A stretch of DNA of 64,000 nt from an uncultured Oscillospiraceae bacterium (lineage in GTDB: Bacteria; Bacillota; Clostridia; Oscillospirales; Oscillospiraceae). Made by a program: the position numbers and the translations under genes. Location of the stretch: positions 1 through 64,000 of the forward strand of contig CALWOA010000005.1 in assembly GCA_944382965.1 (NCBI GenBank), in the 5' to 3' direction. Position 1 is the stretch's first letter, and each line of letters begins with the position of its first letter. Positions 1-7,979 of this stretch are shown here, one piece after another. The notes below the pieces were generated by a model. That model made no database searches. It was not told the origin of the DNA and saw only the letters and a program-made list of their open reading frames with translations.

Positions 1-435
1 GCCAGAGAGCAGATTGCCTTTGGTCTGAGCAAATGCGACATCCTGAAAATTGCGGATAATGAGCTGCTGTTTATGACTGGAGAAACGGATTTCTATCGGG
101 GCGCAGCGCAGCTGTACAGACGTTATCCCAATATTCAGGTGCTGAATGTAACGGCAGGTGCAGAAGGAAGCTATAGTTTTTACGGCGAGGCGGAGCCTGT
201 ATTTGTCCCCTCCTTCAAGCTGGGAGGAACCATTGAGACAACCGGTGCGGGAGACACCTTCTGCGCCAGTGTGCTGAATTTTATTCTGGAAAAGGGAATC
301 ACGGACTTAACGGTGAAAGATCGGCAAGATATGCTCCGTTTTGCCAATGCGGCAGCCTATCTGATAACTACCAGAAAGGGTGCAATTCGCTCAATGCCGG
401 AAAAAGAGGAAGTTGAGGCAATTCTGGGAAACTAA
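1..435 (+). CDS. PfkB-family carbohydrate kinase, C-terminal part
   Basis: The frame is open from base 1, so the start lies outside the window; 144 residues are visible. The visible part begins in the mid-domain stretch that carries the family's N-E near a T-G (ADNELLFMTGE). It ends with the second PfkB signature, TTGAGDTFCASVL, whose GAGD holds the catalytic aspartate and anion hole. The family phosphorylates sugars such as fructose, 2-keto-3-deoxygluconate or ribose with ATP in the cytoplasm; the substrate cannot be read from this part. A stop codon follows ILGN, and an inverted repeat lies about 110 bp downstream. Class assignment is firm, specificity unknown. Confidence 0.9.
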   Translation, partial: AREQIAFGLSKCDILKIADNELLFMTGETDFYRGAAQLYRRYPNIQVLNVTAGAEGSYSFYGEAEPVFVPSFKLGGTIETTGAGDTFCASVLNFILEKGITDLTVKDRQDMLRFANAAAYLITTRKGAIRSMPEKEEVEAILGN

Positions 436-545
436 CAGCTTTCTGCTTCAGCCATAGTTACCCTGGTGCGTGCCGATGCTGCAGGAAATTGTGGAGAGAC
501 TGAAGCAGGGAAGAGCCGTATCAAACTGCAAATCTACATATAAAA

Positions 546-593
546 GTCGCTGTGCTGTGGCTGGGATTTATCTCCCTTCCACATCACAGCGAC
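546..593. terminator. 15-bp inverted repeat after the sugar kinase
   Basis: GTCGCTGTGCTGTGG at 546-560 pairs with CCACATCACAGCGAC at 579-593 (one mismatch, 18-nt loop). It sits between two convergent genes and may end transcription from either side, but neither side has a clear T tract, so the terminator call is tentative. Confidence 0.4.
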
Positions 594-717
594 GTCTGCT
601 TATGATAACCAATTGGAATTGGATTACGCGTTTAACTGTTCTTTGATGAACGAATCCGGCCAATACTCCCAAGATTCAACAATTTCTTGATTACGCATAA
701 CCAACGACCTCAGGATA

Positions 718-1332
718 TTAAAGTGCATCATCTGGTACTTGGCCATCATGTGCCAGCCATTTGCATGGCGTCAATTCCATGTTCGTGAAAACCGCACGGA
801 AAGAAGAGTCCTCTGGGCTGCAGGCATAAATACCAAACTGAACTTCGCCCTTTGCTTCATGCAGATGGCACACCCGCATCTGGCGGAACACAACTCCATC
901 CTCGGAACACTCAATGCAGAAATCATCTTCCCTGCGGCTGAGGCGATACCACATGGATTTTATGCTGGCGGGAATTTCTGTGGTTGCCCAGTCTGAGTAG
1001 CCGTGGTTGGTTACCACGCTGCCCAAATGCTGGAAATGATCGTTTTCATACTCTATCGATCCTTTCAGCCAGTTTTCGGCATTCAGGTACACAACCACAC
1101 CGCACTGGTCAAAACGATGGTGGCTTTGGGGAAATTCTGTTTTTACCACAAAGGAAAAGAACGTTTCCTCTGTACGCATCTGAAGCACAGGGGCGTTATC
1201 ATTACGGAAATGGTAATAGGTTCTCTGCCACAAATCGGTGTGAGGCAGGGTGACGATTTCTATGCGATCCTGAGAAATGACGCAGCTTTTCGGCTGCCTT
1301 GTCCATTGCAAATGATTTACATCAAATTTCAT
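718..1332 (-). CDS. DUF1349 family protein (concanavalin A-like beta-sandwich)
   Basis: A 204-residue protein without signal peptide. Its sequence follows the DUF1349 pattern: a central stretch with DQCGVVVYLNAENWLKGSIEYEND, followed by WYRLSRREDDFCIECSEDG, a layout also seen in concanavalin A-like lectin/glucanase folds. These proteins are thought to bind or act on carbohydrates, but no reaction is established. The ATG at 1332 is chosen because a GGGGGAAAG ribosome site sits just upstream; a TTG five codons earlier would lie inside that site. The neighbouring sugar kinase is convergent, so a link to sugar use is possible but unproven. Confidence 0.75.
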   Translation of the reverse strand: MKFDVNHLQWTRQPKSCVISQDRIEIVTLPHTDLWQRTYYHFRNDNAPVLQMRTEETFFSFVVKTEFPQSHHRFDQCGVVVYLNAENWLKGSIEYENDHFQHLGSVVTNHGYSDWATTEIPASIKSMWYRLSRREDDFCIECSEDGVVFRQMRVCHLHEAKGEVQFGIYACSPEDSSFRAVFTNMELTPCKWLAHDGQVPDDAL

Positions 1333-1453
1333 TTTTCTTTCCCCCAATTCTTCTTTTTGTCATCTTCTGTGTTTTTCCACAGCGCACGGCAGGGATTCTA
1401 ATCAAAAACCATAGCTTGATCTACTGTACGGTAGAAAACCTGGAATCTTTATG

Positions 1454-1910
1454 TTAATTGTGCGCAAGCTCATGGAACTGTTCAATCATAGATTCCAGTG
1501 TAATTTCCTCCATGGTTTGCTTGACTGCATCTTCGATCTTATGGTAAGGAGTTTGCAGGACCTTTTCAATATTTTGTGCCACGGGGCAGGGACGCCCCTG
1601 GCAGGGATGAATTCCAATGATAGAGGTTACACCCTCCGGGTTCAATGCGGTATATATTTGATACAAGGAGGGTAGTACGTCAATTTTGACGCGATTGACT
1701 TGCGGCATCCAGAAATGAGCCTTATATGCCGGGAAGTTTTGATTCATACCGCTTAACTTTGGCAGAACGGCAATACACAATATCAATTCCGATATCCCAA
1801 TCTGCTGTTATTGTCAGATAGGGAATTTTTCTGGTTCCGTCAATCATTTGTGATAATGGTGGCTTCCCCGCGTGACCTGCTGCGTGTACAAAAGGCAAGA
1901 ATGTTCTAAA
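1454..1910 (-). pseudogene. Frameshifted remnant of an unrecognised gene
   Basis: Two overlapping minus-strand frames both read like natural protein. The upstream frame (1910 down to the stop at 1722-1724) contains PFVHAAGHAGKPPLSQMI and DGTRKIPYLTITADWDIGID. The downstream frame (about 1740 to 1454) contains QVNRVKIDVLPSLYQIYTA, GIHPCQGRPCPVAQNIEKVL and HKIEDAVKQTMEEITLESMI. No single frame covers both, and there is a stop in the upstream frame, so the gene appears broken near 1722-1745. The upstream end also lacks a start: a TGA lies at 1911-1913. I do not recognise the family. The C-terminal motif resembles a fragment at 16421-16530. Confidence 0.5.
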
Positions 1911-1962
1911 TCAATAAGCAAGCATAACGATATGTGCTTGCACATTCGTAAAGGAGTAATCT

Positions 1963-3228
1963 ATGCGCAATCGCAATCATTATCGGTCCCTGATATCTGG
2001 TATCACGGCAATTGTATTATTACTTACCTTGACTCTCGGCTTTTTTCCTACATCTGCTGCGGCTGCTTCATCCAGCGAAATTCGCAATCAAATTGATGCG
2101 CTGAAAGAAGAGCGAGAGGCGATTCGAGAGAAAATTGCCGAAGTGAAGGACCAATATGAAGAAAACGAAAATGAGATTTTAGACATTATCTCCAGAAAAA
2201 GTGTACTGGATCAGGAAATCCAGCTGCTATACACCCAAATTGACAATATAAGCAACCAGCTGAAATCCTACAACATCCTGATTGCAGACAAGCAGGATGA
2301 ACTGGACAGAGCCCAAGAGCTGTATGCAAAATTAAATGAAGATAACAAAACTCGCATACGCACGATGGAGGAGGAAGGGGACCTGTCCTATTGGGAGGTT
2401 TTGTTCCACGCCAACAATTTCTCGGACCTGCTGGATCGTTTGAATATGGTAGAGGAAATCGCTATTTCTGACAACAAAAGATTGGATGAACTGGCAGATG
2501 CCGCGAATTGTGTAGTGGTGGCGCAGCAGAACCTGGAAACAGAAAAAGCTGAGATGGAAACGGCCAAGCAGGAATTGGACAGCGCTCAGAAGGAACTGAA
2601 CACCAAGCGGGAGGAAGCAGACGAACTATTCCAGGAACTTCTCAGCAGGGGGGACGAATTAGCCGCACTGCAGGAGGAATTTGAGGGGCAGGAACAAGCG
2701 TTTCTGGAGCAAATTGCCCAGAAAGAAGCGGAATTTGATGCCGCAAAGCAGTCTGAATGGGAAGACTTCATTTCAACTTCCGTTCCCTCCACAAGTGATG
2801 GACAAGATGGCGGGGGAACCGGCGGCAGTACGGGTGGCGGCGGTTGGGTCCGGCCATGCAGCTATACTTCTATCACCAGTCCATTCGGATACCGGGAATC
2901 CCCGACTTCCGGTGCATCTACCTATCATCAGGGCGTCGACTTGGACACCGGTACGGGGGACCCTGTAGTCGCAGCCCGGGCTGGTGTTGTGACGATTGCC
3001 GGCTTTGGTACAGCGCCTGGAAATTATATTCAAATCGACCATGGTGATGGCTTTCGATCTGTTTACATGCATTTAAGTTCTATTGGCGTTTCGGTTGGAC
3101 AGATTGTTAGTGCAGGGCAGTACATCGGCGCAACAGGCAAAAGCGGTATTGCCACCGGAGATCATCTGCACTTTGGAATTTCCTTAAATGGTGTTTATGT
3201 GAATCTATGCAATTATATTGCTTTGTAA
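1963..3228 (+). CDS. Secreted M23 murein hydrolase with N-terminal coiled coil (EnvC-like)
   Basis: A 421-residue exported peptidoglycan hydrolase or hydrolase activator. Residues 1-35 form a signal peptide ending in SAAAA. Residues about 37-255 are charged heptad sequence, a long coiled coil as in EnvC and PcsB-like proteins. A Gly-rich linker (about 275-290) leads to an M23 domain (about 295-415). The zinc ligands are visible as H-x3-D in YHQGVDLD and H-x-H in GDHLHFGIS, so the lysostaphin-type active site looks intact. It would cleave cross-bridges or stems outside the membrane. AAGGAG at 1951-1956 supports the ATG. The gene lies just upstream of an ECF sigma operon, which may belong to the same envelope function, although about 120 bp separate them. 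Confidence 0.92.
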   Translation: MRNRNHYRSLISGITAIVLLLTLTLGFFPTSAAAASSSEIRNQIDALKEEREAIREKIAEVKDQYEENENEILDIISRKSVLDQEIQLLYTQIDNISNQLKSYNILIADKQDELDRAQELYAKLNEDNKTRIRTMEEEGDLSYWEVLFHANNFSDLLDRLNMVEEIAISDNKRLDELADAANCVVVAQQNLETEKAEMETAKQELDSAQKELNTKREEADELFQELLSRGDELAALQEEFEGQEQAFLEQIAQKEAEFDAAKQSEWEDFISTSVPSTSDGQDGGGTGGSTGGGGWVRPCSYTSITSPFGYRESPTSGASTYHQGVDLDTGTGDPVVAARAGVVTIAGFGTAPGNYIQIDHGDGFRSVYMHLSSIGVSVGQIVSAGQYIGATGKSGIATGDHLHFGISLNGVYVNLCNYIAL

Positions 3229-3349
3229 CTATGGACTCTTGCGTATCGTATTGACACCTGTGCCGGTCAATGCAGCAAGCAATGAAAAAATATCCGACAT
3301 TTTGGCAGCGTTATTCGTATTCAAAGTGAAAGGGAAAGGAAGTGGCACA

Positions 3350-3853
3350 ATGGGACGCACGTTCATGCGTACAGATCAAGAAATTATTGCACTCTACGAA
3401 AAGTACGTGGACATGGTATACCGAATATGCTTTTCCTACTTAAAGAATACCTTTGATACAGAGGACGCTGTGCAGGACACCTTTATCAAGCTAATCCGGC
3501 ATTCAAAATCATTTGCAAGCCCAAATCATGAAAAAGCGTGGCTGATTGTCACGACTGTCAATACTTGCAAGGATGCCCTTCGGCGCTGCAAAAATCAGGA
3601 CGTGCCCCTTGACGAATATGCGGATTGCCTTGCGACATTTGATACGGACCCGGCGTCTCGTGACATATTGGATGCGGTGTGCGCGCTCCCTCCAAAATAC
3701 AAAAGTACAGTCTATCTATATTATTACGAAGGGTATTCCAGCGGGGAAATTGCATCCTTTCTGCATAAGCCGGCATCCACAATCCGCAATTATCTGCATG
3801 AGGCCAGGGTGCCGCTCAAAAAACAGTTAGGTGGTGATTGGAATGAGAGATGA
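3350..3853 (+). CDS. ECF-type RNA polymerase sigma factor
   Basis: A 167-residue sigma-70 family protein with only regions 2 and 4. Region 2 is seen in YEKYVDMVYRICFSYLKN and the DTEDAVQDTFIKL stretch (region 2.2/2.3). Region 4 is seen in ALPPKYKSTVYLYYYEGYSS followed by the helix-turn-helix EIASFLHKPASTIRNYLHEAR. It would redirect RNA polymerase to a small set of promoters, often for envelope stress. The ATG at 3350 is preferred because AAAGGAAG lies at 3335-3342; the frame is open further upstream but reads as non-coding there. It overlaps the next gene by 11 bases, indicating translational coupling with its likely anti-sigma factor. Confidence 0.9.
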   Translation: MGRTFMRTDQEIIALYEKYVDMVYRICFSYLKNTFDTEDAVQDTFIKLIRHSKSFASPNHEKAWLIVTTVNTCKDALRRCKNQDVPLDEYADCLATFDTDPASRDILDAVCALPPKYKSTVYLYYYEGYSSGEIASFLHKPASTIRNYLHEARVPLKKQLGGDWNER

Positions 3854-4790
3854 TCGTTTTGTCCGTGCATATTCGCAAATCAAGCCTGACGAGGAAGCAA
3901 AAGCCAGGATGCTATCCAACATTCTCGCTGCCAAAACCGGGGAATCTCAGCCCACTGAGGGGAAAACGGTTGTTCGCATCCATAAAATCCTACCGGCGCT
4001 TTGTACGGCTGCGGTGTTCGTCTTCCTGTTTACGGTTTTCAAAATTCAAAGACCTGTACAAAAGGATAACCGGCTGATGCCCAATAACCAGCTGGCAGTA
4101 GCACAAAAAGCAGAGGCGCCCAGCGGTATGCGTAAGATGATGAATTACGGCGGCCGCCGATACGCATTTCTGGACAATGGCGCACCATATACATTGGAGG
4201 AGAATGCACTGCCTGATGTCCTGGGAACGCTGGAATATGACATTGTGAAGGATCCGGAAGCCTACGGAACTGCTGAATTTGCGTCTACTTTCGCCGTTGG
4301 TGGCACAATTTATCGGTTAGCTGATTATGCCCCGGAGTTTCGTGTTGCGGTTCAATGGCAAGACCAATATTATATTGCCCAGTGTGTGGACACGCTGGAT
4401 GGTACCGACATTGATGTATCGGAGTTCTTTGCTTCAGCCGGCTTTGCTGAGACGGTCACCCAGATCAAGATTTGCGACCATGTCGGACGGACTGTTTTGT
4501 ATACACTGTCCGACGATCAAACAGAAAAGATGCTGCTTACATTGTCTCAGGCTTGCCCGACGAAGCCCGTAGGAGAACAGTATCAGCAAATTGCCCGCGC
4601 CCAGCAAGACGGAAATTCTTATCGGTTGTGTTTTGCTTTGAAGGATGAGACAGAATACACGATGTATGTCATTCCGGCACTTTCCCTGGCATCCCTGGGA
4701 GATAATTATTACACCCTGACGAGTGACTTTTCCAGTTCTTTTGATTCCATTTTTCAGGATTTGGACCAGCCGGCTTTGCCAGCAGGTTAA
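3843..4790 (+). CDS. Probable membrane anti-sigma factor
   Basis: A 315-residue protein with a short cytoplasmic N-terminus (about 48 residues), one membrane segment (ILPALCTAAVFVFLFTVF, about 48-66) and a large extracytoplasmic domain. This topology, together with the 11-base overlap with the upstream ECF sigma gene, is that of an anti-sigma factor that holds the sigma at the membrane until a signal arrives. I see no zinc-binding ZAS motif (H-x3-C-x2-C), so it may be a non-ZAS type. The ATG at 3843 is preferred over the GTG at 3831, because the GGTGGTG around 3829-3835 can act as its ribosome site. Function rests mainly on position and topology. Confidence 0.65.
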   Translation: MRDDRFVRAYSQIKPDEEAKARMLSNILAAKTGESQPTEGKTVVRIHKILPALCTAAVFVFLFTVFKIQRPVQKDNRLMPNNQLAVAQKAEAPSGMRKMMNYGGRRYAFLDNGAPYTLEENALPDVLGTLEYDIVKDPEAYGTAEFASTFAVGGTIYRLADYAPEFRVAVQWQDQYYIAQCVDTLDGTDIDVSEFFASAGFAETVTQIKICDHVGRTVLYTLSDDQTEKMLLTLSQACPTKPVGEQYQQIARAQQDGNSYRLCFALKDETEYTMYVIPALSLASLGDNYYTLTSDFSSSFDSIFQDLDQPALPAG

Positions 4791-4846
4791 GTGCAGAGCA
4801 AGGTTAGAGACACAAGTGCGTCATATCCATGAAAGGAGAAATCTGT

Positions 4847-5506
4847 ATGAAGAAAAAAATACCTGTATTCGTGCTGATTGTTGCCCTGATCTGCACCATA
4901 GCGCTTTCTGCAATGGCAGTGGAAACTGCCCCGGTTTCGGATGCTTCCTTTGGGACAGAACCGCAGCCGCTGCCGGCCAGTGTGCTGTATTATGGTACAA
5001 TTGAGGAAATCAAGCAGGAAGAAAATGGAACCATTTCCCGTCTTCGCATGACTTCTGAGCAATATGGTGAATACATCCTGAATGTTTCGGAGCAAACAGC
5101 ATGGATAGACAGCGGCAACCTTAGTGCTGCAGATCCCGCAGATGTGAAAGAGGGCGACAGAGTCTATGTGTTTCACAGCGCCATTGCGACAAAGTCCCTG
5201 CCGCCAATGTCCAATGCCTTTGCTGTGGTTACCAACATCCCTATGGATGTTGGCTGTGCACAGTACCATGTCATAGAAGCTGTGTCTTCAGAGCGGGGCT
5301 GCACCATGATTACCACAGATAATGGCAACCTTCGTATTGTGGTTGATCAGGATACGGTGCTTTCCTTCTACGATACGGATACTGTGTCTACCATGGAGGA
5401 CATTCACTCCGGGAATTCGATTATGGCCTGGTATGGTGCTGAGACAGAAGACGCTCCTGGTCAGGTTCATGCGGATTATCTGATGCTGCTTCCTGAGAAA
5501 TCCTAG
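4847..5506 (+). CDS. Secreted protein of unknown function in the ECF operon
   Basis: A 219-residue protein with a classical signal peptide (MKKKIPVFVLIVALICTIAL, then SAMA-V), so it is exported. The mature part has beta-strand-like sequence including RLRMTSEQYGEYILNVSE and GDRVYVFHSAI, which recalls small OB-like domains found in clostridial secreted proteins; I do not assign a family. The ATG at 4847 is chosen because AAAGGAG lies 8 bases upstream and an earlier in-frame ATG at 4829 would sit before that site. It follows the anti-sigma gene by 56 bp and probably shares its transcript, so it may be a target or sensor partner of the sigma system. Confidence 0.75.
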   Translation: MKKKIPVFVLIVALICTIALSAMAVETAPVSDASFGTEPQPLPASVLYYGTIEEIKQEENGTISRLRMTSEQYGEYILNVSEQTAWIDSGNLSAADPADVKEGDRVYVFHSAIATKSLPPMSNAFAVVTNIPMDVGCAQYHVIEAVSSERGCTMITTDNGNLRIVVDQDTVLSFYDTDTVSTMEDIHSGNSIMAWYGAETEDAPGQVHADYLMLLPEKS

Positions 5507-5804
5507 ATTACCGGGCTGGTTTTAATATGCTGCACGGCGTAAATCTGTCATCGAGGGGGAGAAGTTTCCTAATTGTTTAGCAATGTGAGCAGAATTTGTC
5601 GGATTTTATGCCACTGAGCCGGAGCTTTATCCAACTGTGAAAAATACCTTAATGGCAATTTCTTTGGTGTGGTACTGTCCCTATGCTATGGCAGAACGCT
5701 GAAAATTCAAAAGCTGAAATTGGTCCATTGAATTTCTGCAAAAGCGTATATGAATATTATTTCTTCTCCAGACTCTTCCGGTAGAGTTAATTCGGCTAAA
5801 ATGC

Positions 5805-5830
5805 AAGGGTGCGTTAAATAACGCACCCTT
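5805..5830. terminator. 12-bp perfect inverted repeat after the ECF operon
   Basis: AAGGGTGCGTTA (5805-5816) and TAACGCACCCTT (5819-5830) form a perfect hairpin with AA between them. It lies 300 bp after the last gene of the ECF operon and close to the IS200/IS605 remnant, so it may be a terminator or part of the element's end. No strong T tract follows. Confidence 0.4.
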
Positions 5831-5882
5831 AAATTTGGTTAAAAAAGTTATCCCCCGGCCAAGCCGAGGGCAAAGAAACAGC

Positions 5883-6185
5883 TTTTTGCGAATCGAAGCA
5901 GAGGCATGTCCAGATCATATCCGTATGTTACTAAGGGTTCCGCTGAAGTGGGATATCTCACAGGGAAAAGCGGCCGGATGATATTCGATTGCCATGCAAA
6001 CTTAAAGTATAAGTATGGCAATAGCATTTGGGGCGAGAGGTTACTATGTGGATACGGCAGGGAGAAATGAAAAGCAGATAAAAGAGTATATTCAGAATCA
6101 GTTTCGTGAGGACCAGATAGCTGACCAAATGAACATAAAGGAGTACGTAGATTCGTTTACGCATAACTCAAATCAGAAGACATAA
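5883..6185 (+). mobile_element. Decayed IS200/IS605 Y1 transposase (tnpA) remnant
   Basis: Three reading frames in succession give pieces of a TnpA. The first, from 5892, reads IEAEACPDHIRMLLRVP, the HUH region, in which the usual H-x-H (HIHM) has become HIRM. The second, around 5970-6040, reads MIFDCHANLKYKYGN. The third, from about 6014, reads GARGYYVDTAGRNEKQIKEY and ends at the stop at 6183-6185. The family's single-strand transposase is about 150 residues; here the N-terminus is missing, at least two frameshifts are present and a catalytic histidine is lost. No tnpB gene is seen. The rest of 5507-6600 holds no supported gene. Confidence 0.75.
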
Positions 6186-6517
6186 AGAAAGCCCGGGCAG
6201 TCCGGGAAAGAATTTGATTTTGTGTCCAAGAACAAAGAAAACTGAAAAAGAAAACACCATACTTTCAGCAGGGACGGCACTGCGACAACATCATCTCCTG
6301 CGGAAACACCGGTATGTATGCAGTTTAGAATCAGGGCACAAACTTGCATGCTGCTTTCCTTTGAGAAAAGTGCGGAACTGAATATGGGAAAACTGGCCAT
6401 ATGGGAACTGCAATCTCATTAACACGATGCCACCGCAATTACTGGGCCTATGAAACTGGTCAGCATGCATATTATAGCAGAGATAACAGGACGGAGGAAA
6501 AAATACGGGGTATGGCG

Positions 6518-6546
6518 TTGTAAAAACCAATTCAGTGGTGTATAAT
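6518..6546 (+). promoter_or_regulatory. Sigma-70-type promoter of rpoN
   Basis: TTGTAA (6518-6523), a 17-bp spacer and TATAAT (6541-6546) give a near-consensus vegetative promoter, 75 bp upstream of the rpoN start. Confidence 0.6.
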
Positions 6547-6620
6547 GTAACTATCTGTCGAAATATTTAGAAAACCAGCCTCTTATTTTCCATGCCGGTA
6601 TACAAAAGGTGGTGTTGTCC

Positions 6621-7979
6621 ATGATTTTAAAGCAGGAACTGGTTCAAAAATTAAATCAGCACCAAATGCTTGGCGTTGCGATTTTGCAGATGAGCACCTT
6701 GGAATTGGACACCTACCTTCAAAATTTGTCCGAGAGTAATCCTGTCGTGGAATTAGAAGAAGACTTCTTTGTCCCGGAAACTTCTTCTGATAGTAAGCTC
6801 ATCCAAAAACTTCGTTGGTTAGAGGAAAACGATTATCAAAATCGATTTTATCAGTCCATAGACGAAGATATAAAAGACCCTCTGGCAACAGTGAGTTCGG
6901 CTGGTGGGCTGGAAGAAACGCTGCAACGATTCTTGTGTCGCCAAATTGACACAATGACTTTATCTGCCCCTACATCATCTGCTCTGCGGTATCTTGTGGA
7001 CTGTCTGGACGATGACGGCTATCTTCGTGCAGACCTGACGGATTTGAGTCGCACCAGCGGAATTCCGATGTCCTGTGTGAAGGAGGCTTGTTCTATCCTA
7101 CGCACGATGGACCCTGCCGGAGTTGGCGCATCTGATCTGTCACAATGCTTGATTCTCCAATTACAACGCATGGGGCATTCCGGTGCTGTGCTGGAAATTG
7201 TTAGACATTATCTGGAGCCTTTGGCAAAGCATCGATATCGAGCCATTGCTGCCCAGCTGGGAATTACGACAGAGCAGGTTCAGGAATGCGAACGTGTGAT
7301 TCAACAACTGAATCCCCGACCAGGTGCTAACTTTGATAGTCGAGAATCTATCAACTATATTCAGCCTGATGTAATTGTGACGGAGGAACCAGATGGGTTC
7401 AAAGCCAGAACTCGTCGGAGCCAGCGGCAACCTTTCCATATCAACGCTTTTTATCAGGATTTGTTGGATCATTCCGACGATCCTCATGTTTTGGAATACC
7501 TTTCGGAAAAGGTGCAGCAAGCTGTGAGCATTCTTCAGGCAGTGGAGCAGCGGGAATCCACCCTCCAACGTTGCGCCCAGGTAATTGTCGATATCCAGAG
7601 GCGTTTTTTTCATCAGGGACCAATTGCACTGGTTCCGTTGCGGATGGCCGATGTTGCCCAGTCATTGGGAGTCCACGAATCAACAGTCAGCCGAGCGGTT
7701 CGGGAAAAATACCTGCAGTGCAGAATGGGCATTTTCCCCATGAGCTATTTCTTTTCCCGTTCTTCCGCATCGGCAGAGCAAAGTGGTGCGAATGTAGCTG
7801 CCCGCATTCGACTGCGGCAGTTGATTGACCAGGAGGATAAAGCCCATCCGTTGTCAGATCAGAAGCTATGTGAACTTTTGGCGCAGGATGGGTATACCCT
7901 GTCCCGCCGCACAGTAGCAAAATACCGGGAAGAAATGAATATACCTGGTACGTCCGGACGAAGGAGGAGCTGTGTATGA
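6621..7979 (+). CDS. rpoN: RNA polymerase sigma-54 factor
   Basis: A 452-residue sigma-54. Region I is recognised by the Gln/Leu-rich start ELVQKLNQHQMLGVAILQMS. The core-binding domain covers roughly residues 85-270, including RTMDPAGVGASDLSQCLILQL. The C-terminus holds the helix-turn-helix (ADVAQSLGVHESTVSRAVRE) and an RpoN box in the form SRRTVAKYRE that reads the -24 element. The ATG at 6621 has AAAGGTGGTG upstream; an in-frame GTG at 6609 lies inside that site. The stop overlaps the next start by four bases (ATGA), so it is translated together with its enhancer-binding protein. A promoter matching its recognition sequence lies at 9932-9947, which suggests this copy serves, at least in part, the local operon. 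Confidence 0.96.
   Translation: MILKQELVQKLNQHQMLGVAILQMSTLELDTYLQNLSESNPVVELEEDFFVPETSSDSKLIQKLRWLEENDYQNRFYQSIDEDIKDPLATVSSAGGLEETLQRFLCRQIDTMTLSAPTSSALRYLVDCLDDDGYLRADLTDLSRTSGIPMSCVKEACSILRTMDPAGVGASDLSQCLILQLQRMGHSGAVLEIVRHYLEPLAKHRYRAIAAQLGITTEQVQECERVIQQLNPRPGANFDSRESINYIQPDVIVTEEPDGFKARTRRSQRQPFHINAFYQDLLDHSDDPHVLEYLSEKVQQAVSILQAVEQRESTLQRCAQVIVDIQRRFFHQGPIALVPLRMADVAQSLGVHESTVSRAVREKYLQCRMGIFPMSYFFSRSSASAEQSGANVAARIRLRQLIDQEDKAHPLSDQKLCELLAQDGYTLSRRTVAKYREEMNIPGTSGRRRSCV

Noticed and set aside
1003..1401. Plus-strand frames opposite the DUF1349 gene
   Set aside because: The minus-strand translation matches a known family; the plus-strand frames do not and lack ribosome sites.
3218..3349. 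Upstream extension of the ECF sigma frame to 3218
   Set aside because: It overlaps the end of the M23 gene, reads as unrelated sequence, and a good ribosome site precedes the ATG at 3350.
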